Assembly: GCA_903907925.1 (NCBI GenBank)
Contig: CAIVQB010000018.1
Coordinates: 1-64,000 of the forward strand
Length of the DNA: 64,000 nt
Source: an uncultured Verrucomicrobiota bacterium
Lineage (GTDB): Bacteria; Verrucomicrobiota; Verrucomicrobiia; Limisphaerales; UBA9464
Direction: 5' to 3'
The first letter of the stretch is position 1, and each line of letters begins with the position of its first letter. The translations under genes were made by a program, and so were the position numbers. The notes below the pieces were generated by a model that was not told where the DNA came from, searched no databases, and saw only the letters and a program-made list of their open reading frames with translations. Shown here piece by piece: positions 9,554 through 18,941 of this stretch.

Positions 9554-10549
9554 ATGTCGCAAGCGAAGGTCCTCGTCACTGGCGTGGCGGGATTCATTGG
9601 TTCGCATGTTGCCGAACGCTGCATCAACGCCGGAATGACCGTCGTCGGAGTGGATGACCTTTCCGGCGGGTTCCGTCGCAACGTCCCGGCGGGCGTCCGC
9701 TTCGTGCAAGGCGATCTCACCGATCGGGCCCTGGTCCGCTCGCTCTGGGCCGATGAAGGCCCCTTCGAGGTCGTCTATCATCTCGCTGCCTTCGCCGCCG
9801 AAGGTCTCAGTCATCAGGCTCGGCTCCACAATTATTCCATCAACCTCCTTGCCACGGCCGGATTGATCAACGCCGCCGTCAACGGCCGGACTCGCCACTT
9901 CGTGTTCGCTTCGAGCATTGCGGTGTACGGAACCGGTCAGCTCCCGTTGCGTGAGGACGCCGCACCGCATCCCGAGGATCCCTACGGCATCGCCAAGTAC
10001 GCCTGCGAACTGGATCTCGAAGCGGCGGCGGCGACCTACGACATGGGCTTCACGATCTTCCGTCCCCACAATGTCTACGGCGAACGGCAGAACCTGGCCG
10101 ATCCCCATCGCAACGTCATCGCCATCTTCCTGCGCCAATGTCTGGCCGGTGAACCGATGTCGGTGTTCGGTGATGGCCACCAGACCCGGGCGTTCACCCA
10201 CGTTGACGATGTCGCGCCTCTCATCGCCCGGGCTCCGTTGGTTTCCGGCGCCCGCAATGCCACCTTCAACATCGGTCGTGACGAAGCGGTGCGGGTCATC
10301 GACCTGGCGCACGCGGTGGCTTCGGCGGTCGGGGTGCCTGCCCGGATTCAGCATCTGTCGGCTCGACCGGAAGTCGTCCACGCGGTGTCCGATCATTCCC
10401 GGGTCGAGCTGGCGTTTGGCGTCCAATCCTCGGTGACCCTGGCGCAGGGCCTTTCGATGATGGCGAAGTGGGCGCGATCGCTGGAGATTGCGCCGCTGAA
10501 GCGCTTCGATAGGCTGGAGATCACAGCGGCACCCGCCCGGCCCACTTGA
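9554..10549 (+). CDS. NAD-dependent epimerase/dehydratase (extended SDR)
   Basis: This 331-residue protein begins with the Rossmann motif VLVTGVAGFIGSHVAE. It has the active-site region HFVFASSIAVYG and the catalytic YxxxK in YGIAKYACE. These are marks of extended short-chain dehydrogenases such as UDP-glucose 4-epimerase. RPHNVYGERQNLADP is typical of nucleotide-sugar epimerases. The exact substrate cannot be read from sequence. The ATG at 9554 was chosen because the upstream extension is not family-like. It sits between a DHDPS-like gene and a GT2 gene on the same strand, so it probably supplies a modified nucleotide sugar. Confidence 0.87.
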   Translation: MSQAKVLVTGVAGFIGSHVAERCINAGMTVVGVDDLSGGFRRNVPAGVRFVQGDLTDRALVRSLWADEGPFEVVYHLAAFAAEGLSHQARLHNYSINLLATAGLINAAVNGRTRHFVFASSIAVYGTGQLPLREDAAPHPEDPYGIAKYACELDLEAAAATYDMGFTIFRPHNVYGERQNLADPHRNVIAIFLRQCLAGEPMSVFGDGHQTRAFTHVDDVAPLIARAPLVSGARNATFNIGRDEAVRVIDLAHAVASAVGVPARIQHLSARPEVVHAVSDHSRVELAFGVQSSVTLAQGLSMMAKWARSLEIAPLKRFDRLEITAAPARPT

Positions 10550-10598
10550 CCGTGCGGACGGATTGATTCCGAACTGCGGCCGTTGAACTGATCCGCAC

Positions 10599-11591
10599 TT
10601 GATCTCCGTCGTCATATCGAACTTCAACGGCCGCCGATACCTCGACCGCCTCCTGGATTCGCTTCGCCGCCAGCGAGGGGTGGAAATCGAAATCGTGGTG
10701 GTGGATCGCGAAAGCACCGACGGCTCCGTTGAATTTCTCCGGCAACAATCCGACGTTCGGCTGCTGACCGAACCCGCCGCGTCGGGTTTGGTGAGTGGAT
10801 ATTCCGTGGGGGCCCGGGCTGCCACCGGCGACCTCCTTTTCTTCGCCAACGAGGATTTGTGGCTGGATCCAGACTGCCTCGGACAACTGGCCGCCCGGAT
10901 CGATGCCGGCCAGCGGGTGGCGATCGCCGATCCGTGGGAATGGGACTACGACGGTCGGCGGCTGCACCACGCCGGAGTACGCTTCGAAAATGCCCGATGG
11001 GATTGCAACAGTCCGTGGCCGCGAAGCCGCTTTCAGTTCACCGCGCCCCTCACGGCCGGGGAACGGATTCCCTTCCCGTGCGCCGGCGCGTTCCTCATCC
11101 ACAGGAGTTGCTACGACGATCTGAGCGGGTTCGACACCGGGTTCTTCCTCGATTTTGAGGATGTGGATCTGGGCGTACGGGCCTGGCAGCGCGGCTGGAA
11201 GTGCGCGACCGTTCCTGACGCACGCGTCTTTCATGCCGTTGGCGCCTCCAACACGCAGGCGGCTGGGAGCGACGCCGGGGCGGAGACGGCGACCCCGCGT
11301 CGTTACATCTCCAACCGCTCCAGCCTTTTCATCCTCGTGGTGAAGACGTTTTCCTTCCCGGCGCTTCCCATTGCCCTTGCCGGATGGCTGGTGAGCACGG
11401 CGAACAACCTGTACCGCGGCCGCTGGCACCGGTTCCTTTGGGATTTCGCCGCTCTTCCCGAAGTCGTCCGCCGGTTTCCCGCGGCGTGGCGATTCCGTCA
11501 GGCGAACAGCGCCTACAATCATTACTTCCCCGGCGAACGCTTCTTCACGACTCCGGAATTCCGCGGCCCCGCGCCCACGCGGAGGGATTAG
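10599..11591 (+). CDS. Glycosyltransferase family 2
   Basis: This 330-residue protein opens with ISVVISNFNGRRYLDRLL, the GT2 nucleotide-binding start. VVDREST and then NEDLWLDPD (DxD-like region) follow, with GFDTGFFLDFEDVDLGVRAW in the acceptor region, as in rhamnosyltransferase-like enzymes. A hydrophobic stretch near residues 245-270 may associate it with the membrane. The start appears to be TTG at 10599, since no ATG lies close upstream. It is the last gene of the DHDPS-like/epimerase/GT2 group. Donor and acceptor are unknown. Confidence 0.85.
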   Translation: MISVVISNFNGRRYLDRLLDSLRRQRGVEIEIVVVDRESTDGSVEFLRQQSDVRLLTEPAASGLVSGYSVGARAATGDLLFFANEDLWLDPDCLGQLAARIDAGQRVAIADPWEWDYDGRRLHHAGVRFENARWDCNSPWPRSRFQFTAPLTAGERIPFPCAGAFLIHRSCYDDLSGFDTGFFLDFEDVDLGVRAWQRGWKCATVPDARVFHAVGASNTQAAGSDAGAETATPRRYISNRSSLFILVVKTFSFPALPIALAGWLVSTANNLYRGRWHRFLWDFAALPEVVRRFPAAWRFRQANSAYNHYFPGERFFTTPEFRGPAPTRRD

Positions 11592-11671
11592 CGGTCGTAT
11601 CCTTTGGCCGCTGGAAAAACGGCCGGCCGGGCACATCTTAACACTGGCCCGAACGCCGCGGTCCGAGGCGG

Positions 11672-11741
11672 GGAAGGCAAGCCTTCCGCTGTTCTCAGGG
11701 CCAAAGGCCCGCCCCATACCAGCCTTGGGCACCGCCCAAGG
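11672..11741. repeat. Cluster of three intergenic hairpins
   Basis: The 342-base gap 11592-11933 has no credible gene. It contains three short perfect inverted repeats in a row: GGAAGGC/GCCTTCC at 11672-11687, GGGCC/GGCCC at 11698-11710, and CCTTGGGC/GCCCAAGG at 11723-11741. No T-tract follows any of them, so they are not simple terminators. CC-TGGGC-type hairpins of this kind recur between genes in PVC genomes as far as I recall. The rest of the gap shows nothing else I can name. Confidence 0.55.
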
Positions 11742-11933
11742 TGGAGGGCCCGGTTCCACCCGAGCCCTATATTCGTTTGGGTACACGGTGGAGCGGCCGT
11801 CGTCGGTCGGATGCATGCCCAACGTTGTTCCAACGGGCTTTCATAGGGGGCAGTGTCGAGATGCGCCCCGGCCGGCCGCCCCCGGCAAAAACGGTTCGAC
11901 CTCGCCCCGTTCCTGCGGCAAGTTCGTTGCCTG

Positions 11934-14900
11934 ATGAACTCCCCTTTCCCACGCACCTGGCTTGCAGCACTTCTGCTCGCGGCGGGGATTTCCGTCGTGC
12001 GCGCCGGGGCCGCCGCCACGCCGGTTGCGAAGGTGGATTTTGAACGCGACATCGCCCCGATTTTTGAAAACAGCTGCGTCGGCTGCCACGGACCCAAACG
12101 GACGGAAAACAATCTCCGTCTCGATGATCGCGCTGCGTTCTTCAAGGGTGGCGACCATGGTCCGACCGCCGTCGCCGGCAACAGCGCCGGCTCGTTGATC
12201 GTCCAGGTCACCACCGGCACCCATCACGAACTCGCCACGATGCCGAAGAAAGGCGAGCGACTTGCCGCTGCCCAAATCGGTCTGTTGCGAAACTGGATCG
12301 ATCAGGGTTTGTCCTGGCCCGCCACCGCCCGGGTCGACAAGGCGGCTCATCATTGGGCCTTCCGCGCGCCGGTCCGGCCCGAGGAACCCACGGTCACCCA
12401 TTCCAACTGGCCCCGCACTCCGATGGACCGCTTTGTCCTGGCCCGCCTGGAACGCGAAGGACTGACCCCGGCGCCGGAAGCCGACCGGATCGCCCTGTTG
12501 CGACGGGTTCATTTCGATCTGACGGGTCTCCCGCCCACGCCCGCGGAGGTGGACGCGTTTCTGGCCGACCATTCGACAAGCGCATTCGAACGCGTGGTGG
12601 AGGGCCTGCTGCGATCCCCGCATTACGGTGAGAAGTGGGGACGCCAATGGCTCGACGCGGCCCGGTACGCCGATTCCGACGGCTTCGAGAAGGACAAGGG
12701 ACGCTCGATCTGGGCCTACCGCGACTGGGTGGTGAACGCCTTGAACCGCGATCTTCCCTACGATCAATTCATCATCGAGCAGATCGCCGGCGATCTCCTG
12801 CCGGGCGCGACCGAGGATCAACGGGTGGCCACTGGATTCCTTCGCAACGCGATGCTCAACGAGGAGGGTGGGGTGGATCCCGAACAGTTCCGGATGGACG
12901 GATTGATCGACCGCATGGATTGCATCGGGAAAAGCGTTCTCGGCCTGACCATTCAGTGCGCGCAATGCCACACTCACAAGTTCGATCCGATCACTCAGGA
13001 GGAATACTACCGGTTGTTCGCGTTTCTGAACAACGACCACGAGTCCTCGACCGTGGCCTACACGCCGGAACAACAGATGCTCCGGTCAGATCTGCTCCGG
13101 CAAATGCGCGACCTCGAGGAAGGTCTCCGGCACACCACGCCCGATTGGAAGGAACGGATGGCGGCGTGGGAGGCGGAACAGAAAAACCAAGTCACCGCGT
13201 GGACGTACGTCGACGTCCGAAATTCTGGCGACAACGGCGAGCGGTATTACAACTATGAGGATCATTCCATCCGCGCCGCCAGTTATGCTCCGACGCAATG
13301 GACGGCCGATTTTCTGGGCACCAATTCCCTGACCTCGATCGGGGCCTTCCGGCTGGAGCAATTTCCGGATCCCAATCTTCCCAGCGGCGGACCGGGGCGC
13401 TCGATTCGCGGAATGTCCGCGCTGAGCGAATTCAAGGTCGAGGCTGCGGATGCGGCCGATCCAACCAACAAGGTGACGATCAAGTTCGTCCGGGCGACCG
13501 CCGATTTCTCCAACGAAGAACGCCGGTTGGAACCGGAGTTCCAATCCGAGAGCCGGAAAAAGTCCGGCGGTGACAAGCGTACCTACGGCCCGGTCGCCTT
13601 CGCCATCGATGGAAAAGAGGACACCGCCTGGGGCATCGATGCCGGGCCCGGCCGCCGCAACGTCCCGCGCAACGCCGTCTTCATTCCGGAGAAACCGGTT
13701 CAGTTCCCCAAGGGCACCATCCTGCATTTCCACCTGCTCCAGAACCACGGTGGCGACAATTCCGACGACAACCAGAACCACAATCTCGGCCGGTTCAGGC
13801 TGAGTGTTTCGACCAACAGCGAGGCCGTGGCCGATCCGCTTCCGCCGCGGATTCGTGAGCTTTTTGCGATTCCGGCCGAACAACGGTCCCCCGCTCAGGT
13901 GGCTGCCGTTTTCACCCAGTGGCGGAAGACGGTCGATGCCTTCAAGGAGACCAACGCGAAGATCGAGGGCCTCTGGAAACAATGGCCCGAGGGAACCCCG
14001 ACCCTGACGCTGGTGGCGCGGAAAGGCTCCGGCATCAACGAGGACAAACGTCCGACCCATATTTTCAAACGGGGCGACTGGTTGAAACCGGGTGATGCGG
14101 TGACTGCGGGCGTGCCAGCCTTCCTGCATCCGCTGCCCGCCGGAGCCGATGATTCGCGTCTGACGCTGGCCCGCTGGTTGGTGGACCGGAAGTCGCCGAC
14201 CACCGCGCGCGTTGTGGTGAACCGGGTCTGGCAGTCCTACTTCGGCACCGGATTGATCGAAACGCCCGAGGACGTCGGCGTGCAGAGCCCTGCTCCATCC
14301 CATCCGGAATTACTCGACTGGCTGGCCTGCGAGTTCATGGACCACGGGTGGAGCTTGAAGACCCTGCACCGGACGATCGTGATGTCGGCCACTTACCAGC
14401 AATCCTCGCGGGTCACGCCGGACAAACTGGAGAAGGACCGCTTCAACCGACTGCTCGCGCGCGGACCTCGCTTCCGGCTGGAGGGCGAACTGGTGCGCGA
14501 CTTCGGACTCGCCACCAGCGGCCTGCTGAATCCCGCGCTGGGCGGTCAAAGCGTTCATCCGCCCGCACCCCAGTTCCTGTTCCAGCCCCCGACCAGTTAC
14601 GGCCCGAAACCGTGGGATGAAGAGACCGGCACCAACCGGTATCGCCGGGCCTTGTACACCTTCCGTTATCGATCGGTTCCGTATCCCTTCCTGGTCACCT
14701 TTGATGCGCCGAACGGGGATTTCTCCTGCGTCCGCCGTTCACGCTCCAACACTCCGTTGCAGGCCCTGATGACGCTCAACGAAACGGTGTCGATGGAATG
14801 CGCCCAGGGTCTGGCGGCACTCACGCTGAAGAACGGCGGCACCTCGGATGATCAACGCATCAACTACGCCTTCCGCCGGGTGCTTTCGCGTCCGCCCACC

Positions 14901-15104
14901 TCGGCTGAACGGACGGAACTAAAGGGATTGCTCGCCCGCCAGCAGAAGCGGATCGCCGAGGGTTGGGTCAATCCGTTTGAACTCGGCACCGGCCGCAACG
15001 AACTGCCGAAAGTCCCGCCCGGCACCACACCCGCCCAACTCGCTGCCTACGCCGCTGTCTCGCGAGTATTGCTGAACCTCGACGAAGCCATCACCAAGGA
15101 ATGA
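11934..15104 (+). CDS. PSCyt1/DUF1549/DUF1553 protein
   Basis: This 1056-residue exported protein is a paralogue of the gene at 3669. The signal peptide is [18 protein letters not shown], cut near VRAGAAA. Domains: PSCyt1 with CVGCHG at residue 48; DUF1549 at about 150-350 with [11 protein letters not shown] at residue 342; DUF1553 from about residue 740 to 985. The centre (about 400-700) lacks the LamG domain of the first copy. It instead has a region with [23 protein letters not shown] and [20 protein letters not shown], which looks like a carbohydrate-binding jelly roll. It pairs with a DUF1501 gene 19 bases downstream. Periplasmic carbohydrate breakdown is the likely setting; the chemistry is unproven. 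Confidence 0.92.
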   Translation: MNSPFPRTWLAALLLAAGISVVRAGAAATPVAKVDFERDIAPIFENSCVGCHGPKRTENNLRLDDRAAFFKGGDHGPTAVAGNSAGSLIVQVTTGTHHELATMPKKGERLAAAQIGLLRNWIDQGLSWPATARVDKAAHHWAFRAPVRPEEPTVTHSNWPRTPMDRFVLARLEREGLTPAPEADRIALLRRVHFDLTGLPPTPAEVDAFLADHSTSAFERVVEGLLRSPHYGEKWGRQWLDAARYADSDGFEKDKGRSIWAYRDWVVNALNRDLPYDQFIIEQIAGDLLPGATEDQRVATGFLRNAMLNEEGGVDPEQFRMDGLIDRMDCIGKSVLGLTIQCAQCHTHKFDPITQEEYYRLFAFLNNDHESSTVAYTPEQQMLRSDLLRQMRDLEEGLRHTTPDWKERMAAWEAEQKNQVTAWTYVDVRNSGDNGERYYNYEDHSIRAASYAPTQWTADFLGTNSLTSIGAFRLEQFPDPNLPSGGPGRSIRGMSALSEFKVEAADAADPTNKVTIKFVRATADFSNEERRLEPEFQSESRKKSGGDKRTYGPVAFAIDGKEDTAWGIDAGPGRRNVPRNAVFIPEKPVQFPKGTILHFHLLQNHGGDNSDDNQNHNLGRFRLSVSTNSEAVADPLPPRIRELFAIPAEQRSPAQVAAVFTQWRKTVDAFKETNAKIEGLWKQWPEGTPTLTLVARKGSGINEDKRPTHIFKRGDWLKPGDAVTAGVPAFLHPLPAGADDSRLTLARWLVDRKSPTTARVVVNRVWQSYFGTGLIETPEDVGVQSPAPSHPELLDWLACEFMDHGWSLKTLHRTIVMSATYQQSSRVTPDKLEKDRFNRLLARGPRFRLEGELVRDFGLATSGLLNPALGGQSVHPPAPQFLFQPPTSYGPKPWDEETGTNRYRRALYTFRYRSVPYPFLVTFDAPNGDFSCVRRSRSNTPLQALMTLNETVSMECAQGLAALTLKNGGTSDDQRINYAFRRVLSRPPTSAERTELKGLLARQQKRIAEGWVNPFELGTGRNELPKVPPGTTPAQLAAYAAVSRVLLNLDEAITKE

Positions 15105-15123
15105 ATTCCCAGGATCCACGATC

Positions 15124-16575
15124 ATGACACGCCTGACCCACGAACAGCACGCCGCCGAGGAGTTCCGTCGGGACCTGACCCGCCGCTGGTTTTTCAAACA
15201 ATGCGGTGTGGGCCTCGGCGCCATTGCCCTGCAGTCGCTCCTCGGTGAATCCACAGCGTTGGCCGCCGCGTCGAGTACGGGCGCGCCGGATCCGCTGGCC
15301 CCGAAGAAGCCCCATTTCAACGGCAAGGCCAAACGGGTCATCTACCTGTTCATGGCCGGCGCGCCCAGCCACCTGGAGTTGTTCGACTACAAACCGCAGT
15401 TGGCCAAATTCAACGGAACCCTGCCGCCGGCGGAGTTGTTGAAGGGCTACCGGGCGGCGTTCATCAATCCTTCCGCCAAGCTTCTCGGACCCAAGTTCAA
15501 GTTTGCCCGTCACGGTCGCAGTGGCATGGAACTCTCGGAGTTGTTGCCGCATTTGTCCGGGGTTGCCGACGACATCACCTTGATCAAGTCGATGCAGACC
15601 GACGCCTTCAACCACGCGCCGGCGCAGATCTTCATGAACACCGGTTCGCAACAGTTCGGCCGTCCGAGCTTCGGGGCCTGGACAACGTACGGCCTGGGCA
15701 GTGAATCCCGCGATCTCCCATCCTACGTGGTGTTCAGCACCGGCAGCAAGGGCACCAGCGGCGGTGCGTCCAACTGGGGTTGTGGATTTCTCCCCACCGT
15801 CCACAGCGGCACCCTGTTCCGCACCGGTGGCGATCCAATCCTCCACCTCGGCAATCCGCGCGGTGTCGATGACGTCCTCCAGAAGGACTCGCTTGAAGTC
15901 ATCAACCGGCTGAATCACCAGCGTCTCGACGTGGTCGGCGATCCGGAAATCGCCGCGCGCATCAACGCCTTCGAAATGGCCTACCGGATGCAATCCAGCG
16001 CGCCGGAATTGATGGATCTTTCCAAGGAATCGAAGGCAACCCTCGATCTCTACGGCGCGGAACCGGGAAAGCCGACCTACGCCAACGCCTGTCTGCTCGC
16101 CCGCCGCCTCATCGAGCGCGGCACCCGCTTCGTCCAGATTTTCCACGAGTCCTGGGATCATCACGGCGGCCTCACCGGCGGATTGAAGTCCGAATGCGGC
16201 AAGACCGATCGCGCCAGCGCGGCCCTCGTCGCCGATCTCAAACAACGCGGGTTGCTCGAGGACACCATCGTCATCTGGGGCGGTGAATTCGGTCGGACAC
16301 CGATGGTGCAGGGCGGTGACGACGGGCGGGATCATCATCCCAATGGCTTCAGCTACTGGGTCGCCGGCGGTGGCTTCAAGCCGGGCCTCACCTGGGGCGA
16401 AACCGACGATTTCGGCTTCAACGCGGTGAAGGACAAGGTCCACGTCCACGATCTCCACGCCACCCTGCTGCACCAACTCGGATTCGACCACGAACGCCTG
16501 ACCTACCGCTTCCAGGGCCGCGACTTCCGCCTCACCGACGTCTTCGGCGAAGTGGTCAAGGGATTGATCAGCTAA
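15124..16575 (+). CDS. DUF1501 protein, Tat-exported
   Basis: This 483-residue protein matches the copy at 6913 in length and motifs: [35 protein letters not shown] and [12 protein letters not shown]. Its N-terminus has [19 protein letters not shown], an acceptable twin-arginine signal ending near ALAAASS. The two DUF1501 proteins are clearly homologous along their whole length. With its upstream partner it forms the second PSD1-DUF1501 two-gene unit in the window, separated from the first by 3.6 kb. Confidence 0.92.
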   Translation: MTRLTHEQHAAEEFRRDLTRRWFFKQCGVGLGAIALQSLLGESTALAAASSTGAPDPLAPKKPHFNGKAKRVIYLFMAGAPSHLELFDYKPQLAKFNGTLPPAELLKGYRAAFINPSAKLLGPKFKFARHGRSGMELSELLPHLSGVADDITLIKSMQTDAFNHAPAQIFMNTGSQQFGRPSFGAWTTYGLGSESRDLPSYVVFSTGSKGTSGGASNWGCGFLPTVHSGTLFRTGGDPILHLGNPRGVDDVLQKDSLEVINRLNHQRLDVVGDPEIAARINAFEMAYRMQSSAPELMDLSKESKATLDLYGAEPGKPTYANACLLARRLIERGTRFVQIFHESWDHHGGLTGGLKSECGKTDRASAALVADLKQRGLLEDTIVIWGGEFGRTPMVQGGDDGRDHHPNGFSYWVAGGGFKPGLTWGETDDFGFNAVKDKVHVHDLHATLLHQLGFDHERLTYRFQGRDFRLTDVFGEVVKGLIS

Positions 16576-16596
16576 GCGAACGAAGAGGGCAGATAC

Positions 16597-16704
16597 CGGT
16601 AGGGCGAACCTCTGGTGAGCCGAGTGGACGGACGGAATCAACCCCGCCCAGCAGCGTCCCATGTAGTGCCACGTACTCGGTTCGGCAGGAGCCTCACCCT
16701 ACCG
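16597..16704. repeat. Long imperfect inverted repeat (CGGTAGGG-type element)
   Basis: The left arm at 16597-16624 begins CGGTAGGGCGAACCTC. The right arm at 16677-16704 is its imperfect complement, beginning CGGTAGGGTGAGGCTC when read on the other strand. The arms span 28 bases each with about 52 bases between. A similar GGTAGGGCGAGGCTCC...GCCGAGCC palindrome is, from memory, a common dispersed intergenic element in Verrucomicrobiota. It lies between the convergent genes ending at 16575 and 16782. Confidence 0.65.
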
Positions 16705-16781
16705 TGGAGCGTGTTCCCCTCTTCAACTTGTCTACACTTCAACCCGTCCGCGCGGACCTGTGTCCCGGCGCACGCCGCCGC

Positions 16782-17228
16782 TCACCGTTGGCGGAGATAC
16801 CGCGCGACCTTGCCGTTGGGTTCCGTGTCGGCCCCCCACGCACTTCGCAAACGTTCGCCGTCGGGGCGGGTGAAAACGTGAGGAATCCAGTTCGTGTCCC
16901 CCCGGGCATTCTGCATCAGACGCTCCACGTCGGCCTTCCAATCAATTCGGACCAGCTTTTGCAACTGATCCAACGGCAGGAAGGTCTGAGCGTTTTCGAC
17001 ATCCTTGAGGTCGTCCCAACTGGTCGGCCAGCGGTTCGTGTGGGCGTTGAGATACCCAACCACAAGATTGCCGGCAGACCATGCGGCGTAGCTTTCCGGA
17101 ATCTTCTTCCAAGTGCGGTGGGCCGACAGGACAATCATCACGGCCGCCGCGACCAACAGCCCGGTCAACACCAGGAGGGAATTCCCGAAACGACTCCGTC
17201 CCTGTCCTGTTGGAATCGTTTTTGTCAC
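16782..17228 (-). CDS. Small membrane-anchored protein of unknown function
   Basis: This 148-residue protein has one transmembrane helix near residues 16-36 (NSLLVLTGLLVAAAVMIVL). A soluble domain follows with NAHTNRWPTSWDDLKDV and DTNWIPHVFTRPDGERLRSAWG. The start is GTG at 17228. I recognise no named family, but the composition is protein-like and the WPTSWDDL segment resembles small proteins I recall from Pedosphaera-type bacteria. It would sit in the inner membrane with the domain outside. It is isolated on the minus strand between plus-strand genes. Confidence 0.65.
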   Translation of the reverse strand: MTKTIPTGQGRSRFGNSLLVLTGLLVAAAVMIVLSAHRTWKKIPESYAAWSAGNLVVGYLNAHTNRWPTSWDDLKDVENAQTFLPLDQLQKLVRIDWKADVERLMQNARGDTNWIPHVFTRPDGERLRSAWGADTEPNGKVARYLRQR

Positions 17229-17471
17229 GGCATCGCCGACTTCGTCGATTGCGGGTTACGATCGGTTTCCGCACTGCATCCGTCGGCCCGCCCATTGACC
17301 CACCCCCCGCCGGCCTTCGCAAGCCACCATCCGGTGACGCCTTCGGCCGGTTGGGTCCCGGTCAATAGGGCTTGCACGGGGGCTCTCCGCATCGCCAAAT
17401 GAATGGGTACCCGATTCCAGGCGTCCGTTCGCGGACCTGACAGCACGCAACCTCCTGATCGCACGCATCGC

Positions 17472-18821
17472 ATGAAACTCCGTCTCCTGACCGCCGGCCT
17501 GCTAATGGCCTCCATCGTCCCCATCCAACTCGACGCCGCCCCCAAGCGGGTGGTCGTCGTCACTGCCACCAAGGGATTCCGCCACAGCTCGATCGAAACC
17601 GCCGAAAACGTCCTCGCCACTTTGGGCGAGACGAGCGGCGATTTCACGGTCGTCGACGTCGTTCGCGGCGGACCCAAGGGTACTGACGACGCCGAAGTCG
17701 CCGAGAAGCTGACTCTTGAGAAACTGAAGAACGTGGACGCGGTGATCTTCGCCAACACCACCGGCGACCTCGCCATTCCCGACAAGGACGGCTTCATTCG
17801 CTGGATCGAAAGCGGCCATGCGCTGATCGGCATGCATTCCGGCAGTGACACCTTCCACGGCTACCCGCCGTTCATCAAGGCGCTCGGCGGCGAGTTCCGG
17901 ACCCACGGTGCCCAGGTTCAGATTGATGCCTACAATCTCGATCCCAGCCACCCGGCCACCAAGAACTTCGGCCCGATCTACACCGTCTTTGACGAGATAT
18001 ACCAGTTCACCAACTTCAATCGCGGCGAAGTCCACGGGCTCCTGACCCTCGACAAGAATCCGAACACCCTCGTCCCGGGAGATTATCCGGTCGCCTGGTG
18101 CAAAAACGTCGGCAAGGGCAAGGTCTTCTACACTTCGCTCGGCCACCGCGAAGACGTCTGGGCCAGTGAGGCCTATCAGAAACACATCCTCGGCGGCATC
18201 CGTTGGTCGCTCGGGCTGGAAGCCGGCAGTGGCACACCTCAGGACAACGCCAACGTCCTGGCGGCGAAGGAAAAGGCGGATGGATTCAAGCTCCTGTTTG
18301 ACGGCAAGAGCATGGACGGATGGACCTACCGCCGTCCGGACGGCAACAAGTCGTGGAGCGTCCAGCGCGGCATTCTTTGCAATGTTCTCGCCCCCGGCGC
18401 GCACGGGACCGACATCTATTCGACCGGCAAGTACAAGGACTTTATCGTCCGCTATGAATACCAGGTGCCTCCCGGATCCAACTCCGGCTTCTACCTGCGC
18501 GGCCGTTACGAAATCCAGATCTTCGACAACAGCAACAAGGACGGCCATGAGAAGGGTCTGAACGGCGACATCTACAACGTGGCGTCCTGCGCGATCCCCG
18601 CGATCCGCAAGGCCGGCCAGTGGCAGCAGGTCGAGGCCCGCATGATCGGCAACAAGATTACGGTCATCCTCAACGGCGTGACGGTGCATAAGGATGTGGT
18701 CGTCGAACACGGCACAGGCAGCCATCTGGACGACAACGTCAATGAACCCGGACCGATCCTGCTCCAGGGCGATCACGGTTCGGTGGCCTTCCGCAACATC
18801 CGCATCAAGACGCTGAACTGA
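17472..18821 (+). CDS. ThuA domain fused to DUF1080 (3-keto-disaccharide hydrolase-like)
   Basis: This 449-residue exported protein has signal peptide MKLRLLTAGLLMASIVPIQL. Residues about 25-255 are a ThuA (trehalose utilisation) domain with TATKGFRHSSIETAENVL, GMHSGSDTFHGYPPF and VFYTSLGHREDVW. Residues about 270-448 are DUF1080, starting FKLLFDGKSMDGWTYR, a jelly-roll domain of the 3-keto-glycoside hydrolase type. The fusion is common in PVC genomes and fits the 3-keto-sugar pathway, in which Gfo/Idh/MocA enzymes oxidise a sugar and a DUF1080 protein cleaves it. An oxidoreductase of that superfamily follows after a terminator. Confidence 0.9.
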   Translation: MKLRLLTAGLLMASIVPIQLDAAPKRVVVVTATKGFRHSSIETAENVLATLGETSGDFTVVDVVRGGPKGTDDAEVAEKLTLEKLKNVDAVIFANTTGDLAIPDKDGFIRWIESGHALIGMHSGSDTFHGYPPFIKALGGEFRTHGAQVQIDAYNLDPSHPATKNFGPIYTVFDEIYQFTNFNRGEVHGLLTLDKNPNTLVPGDYPVAWCKNVGKGKVFYTSLGHREDVWASEAYQKHILGGIRWSLGLEAGSGTPQDNANVLAAKEKADGFKLLFDGKSMDGWTYRRPDGNKSWSVQRGILCNVLAPGAHGTDIYSTGKYKDFIVRYEYQVPPGSNSGFYLRGRYEIQIFDNSNKDGHEKGLNGDIYNVASCAIPAIRKAGQWQQVEARMIGNKITVILNGVTVHKDVVVEHGTGSHLDDNVNEPGPILLQGDHGSVAFRNIRIKTLN

Positions 18822-18846
18822 GCGGACGCGGATTTCGGTTTCCAAA

Positions 18847-18883
18847 CGGGCGTCGACCACAATCGACGCCCGTTTTCGTTTTT
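18847..18883 (+). terminator. Rho-independent terminator after ThuA-DUF1080
   Basis: A perfect 10-bp stem (CGGGCGTCGA at 18847-18856 pairing with 18863-18872) with a 6-base loop is followed by TTTTCGTTTTT on the plus strand. It lies 25 bases past the stop at 18821. It should separate transcription of this gene from the oxidoreductase gene that begins at 18942. Confidence 0.92.
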
Positions 18884-18941
18884 GTCTCGAAGCATCCGCG
18901 GCTTGGCATCGTCCATTCCTCCGCTAAACTCGTCCCACCGC

